Source: Streptomyces sp. CGMCC 4.7035 (lineage in GTDB: Bacteria > Actinomycetota > Actinomycetes > Streptomycetales > Streptomycetaceae). Taken from it: a stretch of 64,000 nt of DNA. The position numbers and the translations under genes are program-made. Each line of letters begins with the position of its first letter. The stretch's first letter is position 1. This document shows, piece by piece, positions 1 through 7,612 of the stretch. The stretch is taken from NCBI RefSeq assembly GCF_031583065.1, contig NZ_CP134053.1, positions 558,001 through 622,000 on the forward strand, written 5' to 3'. The notes beneath the pieces are model-generated. The model was given only the letters and a program-made list of their open reading frames with translations, was not told where the DNA came from and did not search any database.

Positions 1-1574
1 CGGTACTCGGTGATGTCCCGTTCCTCGGGCTCGTTGGCGATGAAGCGGATGCGGCGGCTGGCGATGTCCCGGACGAAACGCTCCGCCATGTCGTCCATGG
101 TCATGCTGGTCACGCGTAGCTCGAAGGAGCGGGCGAGCCGTGACCCCAGCGAGAGGAGGATGATCCCGGCGATGAAGCAGGCGCCGATCTTCACGCCGTC
201 CGGGCGTTCGATGACGTTCGCGACCGTCGTGTAGAGGAACACCGTGGCGATCACCGCGAAGGCGATCGTCCAGCCCTTCTGGCGGGCCTTGCGGGCGGCG
301 ATGGTCACCGCGATCGCCGCCGAGCTGATCAGCACGAGCACGCCGGTGGCGTAGGCGCCGCCCTGCTTGTCGACGTTGGCGTCGAAGATCCAGGTGACGA
401 GGAAGGCGACCAGGGTGAAGACGATGACCATGGGGCGCACCGCGCGGGCCCAGTGCGGGGCCATGCCGTAGCGGGGCAGATAGCGGGGCATGAGGTTGAG
501 CAGTCCCGCCATCGCGGAGGCGCCCGCGAACCACAGGATCGCGATCGTCGAGATGTCGTAGACGGTGCCGAAGGTGTTGCCGAGATAGTCGTGCGCCAGA
601 TACGCCAGCGCGCGGCCGTTGGCCGGGCCGCCGGGCTTGAACTCGTTCGCCGGGATCAGCAGCGTGGTGATGAAGCTGGTGGTGATCAGGAAGACGCTCA
701 TGATCACGGCGGCGGTGGTCAGCAGCTTCCGGGTGTCCCGGATCCGGCCGGTGGGCTTCTCCTCCGTGTCGCCGGGGTCGCCCTCCACGTGAGGCATGAC
801 GGCCACGCCGGTCTCGAAGCCGGACAGGCCGAGGGCCAGTTTGGGGAAGACGATCAGTGCCAGGCCGACCATGACGAAGACGTTCCCGTGCTCGGCGGTC
901 AGGGCACTGGTCCAGTCGGTGACCACGTGCCCGGCCGTCAGTACATGCCACAGCCCCACCACCACGACCACGGCGTTCAGCGCCAGGTAGATGCCGACCA
1001 GGGAGACCGCGACGCCGATGGCCTCCAGGAAGCCCTTGAGGAAGACCGCGCCCAGCAGGGCGACCAGGAGCAGGGTGATCAGCATCTGCCGGCCGTGCAG
1101 CGCGCCGGCGAGGTGGGGGTTCTCGACCAGGTGGGTGGAGGCGTCGGCGGCCGAGAGAGTGATGGTGATCAGGAAGTCGGTGGCGGCGAAGCCCAGCAGG
1201 GTGAGGACGAAGAGCTTGCCCTTCCAGAAGGACAGCAGCCGCTCCAGCATGGCGATGGAGCCCTGGCCGTGCGGGCTCTCCTTGGCGACCCGCCGGTAGA
1301 CGGGCAGGGCGCCGGCCAGGGTGACGATGACGAGGACGACGGTGGCGATGGGAGAGAGCAGGCCGGCGGCGAGGGCGGCGATGCCGGGCTGGTAGCCGAG
1401 GGTCGAGAAGTAGTCGACGCCGGTCAGGCACATCACCCGCCACCAGCGCTGGCCCTTGTGCGGGGGTTCGGGCTCGGCGTGGGGGCCCTGCGGGGCGCCC
1501 TTGCCCATGTCGGACAGCCCCTCCAGCATCCACGCCCGCAACCGGCTCGGGCGGGCGTGCTCCGTGGCGGCCAT
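1..1574 (-). CDS. APC-superfamily amino acid permease, partial (C-terminus beyond left edge)
   Basis: This is a reverse-strand reading frame of at least 524 codons that runs off the left edge of the window. It starts at ATG 1574, preceded by AGGAG at a good distance. After a soluble N-terminus of about 45 residues it shows a long series of hydrophobic helices, beginning near the [17 protein letters not shown] segment, as in large APC-type permeases of actinobacteria. Near the left edge it turns into a soluble tail ([17 protein letters not shown]), so the gene probably ends soon outside the window. The expected role is proton-coupled uptake of an amino acid or related cation at the cytoplasmic membrane; the substrate cannot be read from the sequence. 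It is divergent from the M20 peptidase gene. Confidence 0.85.
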   Translation of the reverse strand, partial: MAATEHARPSRLRAWMLEGLSDMGKGAPQGPHAEPEPPHKGQRWWRVMCLTGVDYFSTLGYQPGIAALAAGLLSPIATVVLVIVTLAGALPVYRRVAKESPHGQGSIAMLERLLSFWKGKLFVLTLLGFAATDFLITITLSAADASTHLVENPHLAGALHGRQMLITLLLVALLGAVFLKGFLEAIGVAVSLVGIYLALNAVVVVVGLWHVLTAGHVVTDWTSALTAEHGNVFVMVGLALIVFPKLALGLSGFETGVAVMPHVEGDPGDTEEKPTGRIRDTRKLLTTAAVIMSVFLITTSFITTLLIPANEFKPGGPANGRALAYLAHDYLGNTFGTVYDISTIAILWFAGASAMAGLLNLMPRYLPRYGMAPHWARAVRPMVIVFTLVAFLVTWIFDANVDKQGGAYATGVLVLISSAAIAVTIAARKARQKGWTIAFAVIATVFLYTTVANVIERPDGVKIGACFIAGIILLSLGSRLARSFELRVTSMTMDDMAERFVRDIASRRIRFIANEPEERDITEY

Positions 1575-1895
1575 CGGCTTGCTCTCCTGGCGTACGGCTC
1601 TGCGAACGTTTCCGGCCATCGAGGAGACGGCGATTCCAGCGTAGGCAGAGAGCGCCCCGGAGGCCTGTGCACCACGACCGGATGGCGTCGCACTCCGGCC
1701 TGCGCTCGGCTTCGCCCGCGCGGCCGTTGCCCCACACCACCGAGGGACCCGCTCCTCCGGGCGGACGAGGGGAGCGCGGACGACGGAAGTGTGGCGACAG
1801 GCCCTGGGCCCCGTCATAGGAGTCCGCCTAGGGTGGCGGCACCCGCGCCGCCGGGTGCTGGAACCCGCGGTGTCTCGTGACAGGAGCAAGCGTCC
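1575..1895. other. 321-bp divergent intergenic region
   Basis: This stretch lies between the divergent permease and M20 peptidase starts and must hold both promoters. I see a clear ribosome site (AGGAG at about 1882) for the peptidase, but no -35/-10 pair I would defend, and no RNA gene. GC is as high as in the coding DNA. Confidence 0.5.
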
Positions 1896-3173
1896 ATGAC
1901 CGCAGCCCGGTTCAGCGCAGAGGAGGCCGCCGCGCTGGCGGCCGTCGACGAGGCGGCCGTCGCCCGGACCCTGCGGGAGCTGATCGCGATCCCGAGCGTG
2001 ACCGGGAGCCCGGCCGAGTCGGAGATCCAGCACGATCTGGCCGGACGGCTGGACCGGCTCGGGCTCGACGTCGACCTGTGGTCGATGAACCTGCCCGAGC
2101 TGCTGGCGGACCCGGGCTTCCCCGGCGCCGAGGCGCCCCGGGACGAGGCCTGGGGTCTCGTCGCCGCCACCCCGGACGGCGGCGACGGACCGACCCTGAT
2201 CCTCCAGGGCCATGTGGACGTCGTACCGCCGGGGGACCTCGCGAGCTGGGAGGGCGACCCGTTCACGGCGAGGGCCGTCGGGGACATCGTGCACGGCCGC
2301 GGCGCCTGTGACATGAAGGCCGGCCTGGTGGCGCACCTGGCCGCGCTGGAGGCGGTGCGGGCGAGCGGGGCGCGGCTGCGCGGGCGGGTCGCCGTGCACT
2401 TCGTGGTCGGCGAGGAGGACGGCGGGCTCGGAGCCTTCGGCACGCTGCGGCGCGGGCACACGGGCGACGCGTGTGTGATCACCGAGCCGACCGGCGGCAC
2501 CCTGGTGACGGCCAACGCGGGCGCGCTGACCTTCCGTATCGCGGTACCGGGCAGAGCGGCGCACGCCAGCTCCCGTGACGAGGGGGTGAGCGCGATCGAC
2601 GCGTACATACCGATCCACCGGGCCCTTGCCGCCCTGGAGTCCGAGCGCAACACCGGCCCGGACCCGCTGATGGCGGAGTACCCCATCCCCTATGCGCTGT
2701 CGGTCGGCACCGTGCGCTCCGGCGACTGGGCCAGCAGCGTGCCCGACCTGCTGGTCGCCGAGGGCCGGCTGGGCGTCCGGCTCGACGAGGACCCGGCCGC
2801 CGCCCGCGCGGACCTGGAGCGGTGTGTGGCGCGGGCGTGCGCGGCCGACCCGTGGCTGCGCACGCACCCGGCGGTCGTGACGTGGCCGGGCGGCCAGTTC
2901 GCGAGCGGGCGGCTGCCGGTGGGTCACCCGCTGCGGAACACGGTCGCCACCGCCCACGCCGACGCGACGGGCGGCCCCCGGCTGCGGGAGCGCGGGGCGC
3001 CGTACGGCAGTGATCTGCGGCTGTACACGGGGGAGGGGATCCCGACTCTGCAGTACGGGCCCGGGGACGTACGCCTCGCGCACAGTGCGCGGGAACGGGT
3101 GTCGGTCACCGAAATCGCGTCGGTGGCCCGCGCGTTGGCGCTGACGGTGCTGCGGACGGTCGGCACGAAGTGA
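1896..3173 (+). CDS. M20-family metallopeptidase / ArgE-DapE-type deacylase
   Basis: The 425-residue cytoplasmic protein has the hallmarks of the M20 zinc amidohydrolases. There is a GHVDVVPPG motif at about 105-113 (metal-binding His and the Asp that orients it), [10 protein letters not shown] at 134-143 with the bridging Asp, and GEEDGG at 172-177 with the catalytic Glu. A dimerisation-type insert follows ([16 protein letters not shown]). Length is normal for the family. Start ATG 1896 follows AGGAG. Members hydrolyse N-acyl amino acids or dipeptides (acetylornithine, succinyl-diaminopimelate, peptides). With no arginine or lysine genes nearby, the substrate is open. It is a single gene with its own promoter region. 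Confidence 0.9.
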   Translation: MTAARFSAEEAAALAAVDEAAVARTLRELIAIPSVTGSPAESEIQHDLAGRLDRLGLDVDLWSMNLPELLADPGFPGAEAPRDEAWGLVAATPDGGDGPTLILQGHVDVVPPGDLASWEGDPFTARAVGDIVHGRGACDMKAGLVAHLAALEAVRASGARLRGRVAVHFVVGEEDGGLGAFGTLRRGHTGDACVITEPTGGTLVTANAGALTFRIAVPGRAAHASSRDEGVSAIDAYIPIHRALAALESERNTGPDPLMAEYPIPYALSVGTVRSGDWASSVPDLLVAEGRLGVRLDEDPAAARADLERCVARACAADPWLRTHPAVVTWPGGQFASGRLPVGHPLRNTVATAHADATGGPRLRERGAPYGSDLRLYTGEGIPTLQYGPGDVRLAHSARERVSVTEIASVARALALTVLRTVGTK

Positions 3174-3358
3174 CCGCAAGGTAAGAAGTCGGCGGTGTGG
3201 CGCCCCGTTCACCTGCTGCGATCACGGACGGTCACCTTTCCGTTGCTGCAATCCAGTGACACCTGGGTCGCCGCCCGGTCGGCGCCGTGGAAGCCTCGAA
3301 GTGCGCGCGCAGTGGGGGATCCGTAAGTGGGGGATCTGTCGTAGCACAGGAGAGAAAC

Positions 3359-3817
3359 GTGAAATCCTCACTCCGCACCCGCTCCACCCGTGCGCTCACC
3401 GCAGGCGCGCTCTCCGTCGCACTGCTGACGGGCGGAACGGCCGCCGCGTTCGCCGCCGCGTCGCCGAGCCCGTCGCCCAAGATGTCCCGCGGGTCGATGA
3501 CGCGCCCCGAGGCCCCGAAGCAGCAGGCGGCGCCTCCCAAGCGGACCACGACCTCGATCATGGTCAAGGTCGACAAGCCCTCGGTGAAGCCCGGTCAGTC
3601 GGTGGTGTTCACGGAACACACCAAGGGCCTGGCGGTAGGCAGCACGCTGCGGCTTCAGCGCCTCAACGGCACCAAGTGGGTCACCGTGAAGACCACCACG
3701 GTCAAGAAGGGCGGCGTCTACACCTTCAACGTCAAGCTCACGAACAAGGGCACCCAGAAGTTCCGGGTGAGCCGTGGGACGACGGTGTCGCCGAACGTGA
3801 CGGTGACGGTGAAGTGA
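3359..3817 (+). CDS. Secreted small protein with Ig-like beta domain
   Basis: The protein has 152 residues and starts at GTG 3359, chosen because AGGAG sits 6 nt upstream and the N-terminus then reads as a classical signal peptide: basic start, hydrophobic core ALTAGALSVALLTGG, and cleavage near AFAAA. A Pro/Ser-rich linker (about 35-60) follows. The remaining 90 residues are rich in alternating beta-type segments ending in VSPNVTVTVK, like the Ig-like folds common in exported Streptomyces proteins. There are no catalytic residues and no LPXTG or lipobox. It is probably a free extracellular or wall-associated protein of unknown function. Confidence 0.75.
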   Translation: MKSSLRTRSTRALTAGALSVALLTGGTAAAFAAASPSPSPKMSRGSMTRPEAPKQQAAPPKRTTTSIMVKVDKPSVKPGQSVVFTEHTKGLAVGSTLRLQRLNGTKWVTVKTTTVKKGGVYTFNVKLTNKGTQKFRVSRGTTVSPNVTVTVK

Positions 3818-3873
3818 CGGACTGACAGAAGGGGCGCCCCGGGACCCGGTCCAGGGGCGTCCCTCCTCGCGTC

Positions 3874-5097
3874 TCAGCCGCTGCGCGGCAGCCCTTCGAC
3901 GCGGTCGGCGGGCAGCGCCGCGTAGGCGGCGCACATCTTGTCCGCGTACGTGTCCAGGTTGAACTGCCGCTCGACGTGCCGGCGTCCCGCCTGGCCGAGG
4001 CGTTTCGACAGCCCCGGGTCGAGCAGCAACCGCCCTACCCGGTCGGTGAGTTGTTCCAGACTGCCCGGGGTCACCACATACCCGGTCCGGCCGTGGACGA
4101 CCGCCTCCGGCAGCCCGCCGATCGCGGTGACCACGACGGGCCGCCCCGCCGACATCGCCTCCAGCGGTGCGAGGCCCAGCGGTTCGGGATAGTCCGACGG
4201 GTACACCACCACATGGGAGCGGGCGTACAGCCGTGGCATCAGCTCTTTCGGGGTCGGCACCAGCTCCACGTGGGGTCGCAGCCCGAGGCCGTCGATCAGC
4301 CGGCCCAGCCGCTCCAGGAATCCCTGCTGCTCCCGGTGCCAGTCCACCACCTCGTGCGGGCTGGTGAGCACCAGACGGACGGGCAGCCCGGACTGTCTGA
4401 GCCGGGCCAGCATGCGCACGGCCAGCTCCGCCCCCTTGTCGGGGATGAGCCGGGCGGGCAGGAGCACGGTGAAGGAGCCGTCGTCGGGCGCGGGTGGCAG
4501 TTCGCGGAACCGGGCGGTGGCGATCCCCAGATAGGCGCGCCGGGCGCGGATGCCGAGATGGGTGCGGCAGGCGAAGGCGAGATAGTCGGACACCACGTAG
4601 TGGCCGTCCCAGGAACGGCAGAACTGGGCCGTCCACGGGTCCTCCGGCCACACGCTGTGGTACGTGTGCAGCAGCGGTGTGCCCGTCTGCTCCTGGAGGC
4701 GGCCCAGGGCGAGCGCGGGCACCGGAGAGAAGTGGTGCAGGTTGTGCCCGTGCACGAGCCGCACACCACGGGAGTCCACCACCCGCGCGAGCCAGCGGTG
4801 CAGTTCGGCCGCCTGTGCCTGTTCGACGGGCGTCAGCCACCGTCTCGCGCCGCCGTCCTGGCCCGCGGTGCGGCGCTGGTACTCCGCCAGTCTGAGCAGG
4901 GGATGGGTGAGGATCTCGACGCGGTCGACGGGCCGCGGCCTCGTCTCACCGGTGAGCAGCGTCACCGTGTGTCCCCTGCGGGCCAGCAGAGCGGCGTAGT
5001 CGGCGAGATGCGACTCGACGCCACCGACCGTGGGCGGAAAGGCCCAGTGCACGAGGGCGATGGAACGCCGCGCTTCCGCCCGCCCGCCACCACCCAC
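3874..5097 (-). CDS. GT4-family glycosyltransferase (GT-B fold)
   Basis: The 407-residue cytoplasmic protein shows the GT-B layout: an N-terminal Rossmann half with PPTVGGVESH near residue 22 (acceptor/donor loop), a HGHNLHHFS segment, then the donor-binding half with RLIPDKGAEL and the EX7E-type motif in PEPLGLAPLEAMSAGRPVV near 310-330. The start is GTG 5097, which has AGGGAG just upstream; the frame is open further upstream but only through codons that overlap the neighbouring gene. It lies 31 nt downstream of the debranching-type gene on the same strand, so the two are likely co-transcribed and may act on one glucan or glycoside. The sugar donor is not known. Confidence 0.88.
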   Translation of the reverse strand: MGGGGRAEARRSIALVHWAFPPTVGGVESHLADYAALLARRGHTVTLLTGETRPRPVDRVEILTHPLLRLAEYQRRTAGQDGGARRWLTPVEQAQAAELHRWLARVVDSRGVRLVHGHNLHHFSPVPALALGRLQEQTGTPLLHTYHSVWPEDPWTAQFCRSWDGHYVVSDYLAFACRTHLGIRARRAYLGIATARFRELPPAPDDGSFTVLLPARLIPDKGAELAVRMLARLRQSGLPVRLVLTSPHEVVDWHREQQGFLERLGRLIDGLGLRPHVELVPTPKELMPRLYARSHVVVYPSDYPEPLGLAPLEAMSAGRPVVVTAIGGLPEAVVHGRTGYVVTPGSLEQLTDRVGRLLLDPGLSKRLGQAGRRHVERQFNLDTYADKMCAAYAALPADRVEGLPRSG

Positions 5098-5128
5098 GTG
5101 TCTCCCTCTCGTCGGGGACCGCTGTGCG

Positions 5129-7315
5129 TCAGTTCGTCGGGGGTCCGAAGGCGGTGACCCGCCAGCCGGGGCCGTCGACGCCGAGTACGTCCGCGCCGCC
5201 GTGGACGTCGACCCGTACCTCGACCTCATGGTTCCCCAGCCTCAACCCCCGAACAGAGTAGGGGGAATCGAGGCCCAGGAGCGAGGGCGCGATCGGACGT
5301 ACCGTCAGACGGTGGCGGGGAGCGTCGGCCTCGATGCCGAGCATCGCGGAGCACAGCAGGGCGGCCGAGGCGGCGGCCCAGGCCTGGGGGCGGCAGGACG
5401 GGGGATACGGGGCCGGCCGGTCGAAGCGTGACGACGGGTAGGCGGCATACAGCTCGGGCAGTTGGTAGCCGAAATGCGATGCCGCGTCGAGCATGCCGTC
5501 GAGCAGGACGGCGGCCTCGTCCAGGAAGCCCGCCGAGGCCAGTCCGTGGACGGCGATGGCGGAGTCGTGGGCCCACACCGAACCGCCGTGGTAGCTGAAG
5601 GGGTTGAATCCCGCCAGCCGCGCGGACCGGGTGCGGATCCCCCAGGGCGTGCGCAGTTCGTCCGAGACGAGGGCCTCGGCGATGTGGCGGCAGTCCTTGT
5701 CGTCGCGCAGGATGCCCGAGTTCAGCAGATGCCCCATGTTGGACGCCGGGCCGCTGACCGGGTGTCCGTCGGCGTCGACGGCGATGGCCGGATAGCGCCG
5801 TCCGTCCGGCTCGTCGATCCAGAAGGACCGGTGGAAGGCGGCCCGCAGCCGTTCCGCGCGCTCCCGCCATCGTGTGACCTCCGCCGCCTCGGCGCCGAGT
5901 GCGGTGAGCATGTCGCAGAAGCCGGTCGCGGCCTGGTACGCGTATCCCTGCACCTCGCACAGCGCGATGGGCGGTTCGATGTGCCGGCCCTCGGAGTCGC
6001 GGATCGCGTCGGGGGAGTCCTTCCACCCCTGGTGCAGCAGCCCGTTCGCCCGGCCCTTGCCGTAGCGGATCAGGTCGTCGGGGCCCATCGCGCGGGCGAC
6101 CCAGCCCATGGCCTCGCGGGCGTGCGGCAGCAGCCGTCGCAGCTCCGACTCCGCCAGCCCCCACTTCCAGGCCTCGTGCAGCAGGACGACGAACAGCGGG
6201 GTCGCGTCCACGGAGCCGTAGTAGCGGGCCGGCAGCACCATGCCGCCGTGGCCGTGGCGCGTCTCGGCGGGCCGCAGCTCGTGCAGGATCCGCCCCGGGG
6301 CCTCCTCGGTGAACGCGTCGTCCTGCCGGCCCTGGCGCCGGGCGAGCGACCGGAGCGTGCCGCCGGCCAGGCCGGTGCCGAGCGGGAGCATCATCCGCGC
6401 CGCCCAGATGCTGTCCCGGCCGAACAGTCCCAGGAACCACGGGCATCCGGCGGCCACGAACTGGTCCTCGCGCTCCCCGGTCGTCCCTTCGGGGTCGGCG
6501 AGCCGCAGCGCCTCCAGATCGGCGAGACCGCGCCGCAGCAGTGCCGCGAGCCGCGGATGTCCGGTGACCTCGGGGGTGGCCCACGGGGCGGGCCGACGGG
6601 GCGGTACGGGGTAGCCCGCGACGGTCGTGGTCTTGCCGTGCACGAGCAGCTGGACGGACCACTCCTCGTCCGGCGCCAGCACTAGCTCCCAGCGCAGCTC
6701 GGCCCGGCCGGGGTGTTCCCCGCCGCCCAGGACGATCTCCGGCTCGGGCCGGGGGTGCGCCGCCGTCGGGCCGGGCAGGGCCCTCAGCACGACCCGGCTC
6801 TTGTCCTGCGGGCACAGCCAGCGCACCCCGGGGTCGGCGCCGTCCACCGGTGTGCACGGGACGTCGTCCGTGGCGGCGCCCGCCTTGACCGTGGCGACGT
6901 CCGCGAGATCGGTGGCGGCCACCACGGAGAACGTGCAGCGCACCTCCCGCGCACCGACGTTGTGCAGCCGGACGACGTCACCGAGGTCCTCGTCGCCCGG
7001 ATGCCGTACGGCGCGCTCCCGCGTGACCAGCAGCCAGGGCGCGGACGTCGGGTCGGCGGCGTCCCGGCACATCGCCCGGAACACGGCCTGGCGGGCACCG
7101 GGCGAGCAGTGGTCGACCGGTTCGGGCTCCAGGCCGTCGACGAGCACGCGGAGTGTGTGCAGCAGCCTGCGGTCCTGGTCGTAGAAACCGTCGACCCCCG
7201 TGCCGCGCAGCTGCCCGTCGGGGGACGACAGCGCGAAGGACGGCGCGGCCAGGCAGATCACCGTGTCGTGCAGAAACGGCTGGAGGCCGGCCTCGGGGGC
7301 GGCGGAGTCGATCAC
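5129..7315 (-). CDS. Glycogen-debranching-type amylo-alpha-1,6-glucosidase family protein
   Basis: The 728-residue protein has an N-terminal beta-rich domain (about 15-215, GDE_N type, with DGFYDQDRRLLHTLRV) and a C-terminal alpha/alpha-barrel glycosidase domain with GRDSIWAARM, GWKDSPDAI and YHGGSVWAHDSAIAVHG. These are the usual markers of amylo-1,6-glucosidase/GH15-like enzymes. I start it at GTG 7315, which has AAAGG upstream; ATG 7387 is in frame but has no spaced ribosome site. The pairing with a GT4 enzyme suggests turnover or building of a storage glucan or compatible-solute glycoside. A true debranching activity is inferred from the family only. Confidence 0.87.
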   Translation of the reverse strand: MIDSAAPEAGLQPFLHDTVICLAAPSFALSSPDGQLRGTGVDGFYDQDRRLLHTLRVLVDGLEPEPVDHCSPGARQAVFRAMCRDAADPTSAPWLLVTRERAVRHPGDEDLGDVVRLHNVGAREVRCTFSVVAATDLADVATVKAGAATDDVPCTPVDGADPGVRWLCPQDKSRVVLRALPGPTAAHPRPEPEIVLGGGEHPGRAELRWELVLAPDEEWSVQLLVHGKTTTVAGYPVPPRRPAPWATPEVTGHPRLAALLRRGLADLEALRLADPEGTTGEREDQFVAAGCPWFLGLFGRDSIWAARMMLPLGTGLAGGTLRSLARRQGRQDDAFTEEAPGRILHELRPAETRHGHGGMVLPARYYGSVDATPLFVVLLHEAWKWGLAESELRRLLPHAREAMGWVARAMGPDDLIRYGKGRANGLLHQGWKDSPDAIRDSEGRHIEPPIALCEVQGYAYQAATGFCDMLTALGAEAAEVTRWRERAERLRAAFHRSFWIDEPDGRRYPAIAVDADGHPVSGPASNMGHLLNSGILRDDKDCRHIAEALVSDELRTPWGIRTRSARLAGFNPFSYHGGSVWAHDSAIAVHGLASAGFLDEAAVLLDGMLDAASHFGYQLPELYAAYPSSRFDRPAPYPPSCRPQAWAAASAALLCSAMLGIEADAPRHRLTVRPIAPSLLGLDSPYSVRGLRLGNHEVEVRVDVHGGADVLGVDGPGWRVTAFGPPTN

Positions 7316-7562
7316 TGGAGTACCTTTCCGAAGCGCCGCGTGGCCACTGCGCCTGTGCCGGCTCGGCCTGTCGGGGATGCGTCGCATCCTCGCAAGTAAC
7401 GAGGGCGGTCCATCGAGGGATACATCCGCACGTGGTGGGGAGCAACCTTAACGGCTCTCCGCCGCCGTCAGCCATCATGCGGGGCCGGGCGCTTCCCGGC
7501 GTTTCCGGGGATGTCTCCCGGGGATCAATGTGCGCAGCACGGGCGCCAAAAGTCGCTCCACG

Positions 7563-7588
7563 CCCCATAATTGATGGTCCGTATGGGG
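7563..7588. promoter_or_regulatory. Inverted repeat and possible -10 upstream of the STAND-type gene
   Basis: In the 297-bp divergent region (7316-7612) the arms CCCCATA (7563-7569) and TATGGGG (7582-7588) form a perfect 7-bp inverted repeat with a 12-nt gap. CATAAT (7566-7571) inside it would make a good -10 box for the gene starting at 7613. No matching -35 was seen. The rest of the divergent region shows nothing I can name. Confidence 0.35.
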
Positions 7589-7612
7589 GTGCGGTGTCGG
7601 GCAGGGGGATCC

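Noticed and set aside
453..1880. Long forward open frame opposite the partial permease
   Set aside because: It is the antisense of a hydrophobic membrane-protein gene, rich in Arg, Gly and Gln with no domain and no ribosome site; typical of high-GC shadow frames.
3207..3240. GTTCACC and GGTCACC resembling PHO boxes upstream of the secreted protein gene
   Set aside because: The spacing is 23 bp rather than multiples of 11 and the middle unit (GCGATCA) does not fit, so a PhoP site is not supported.
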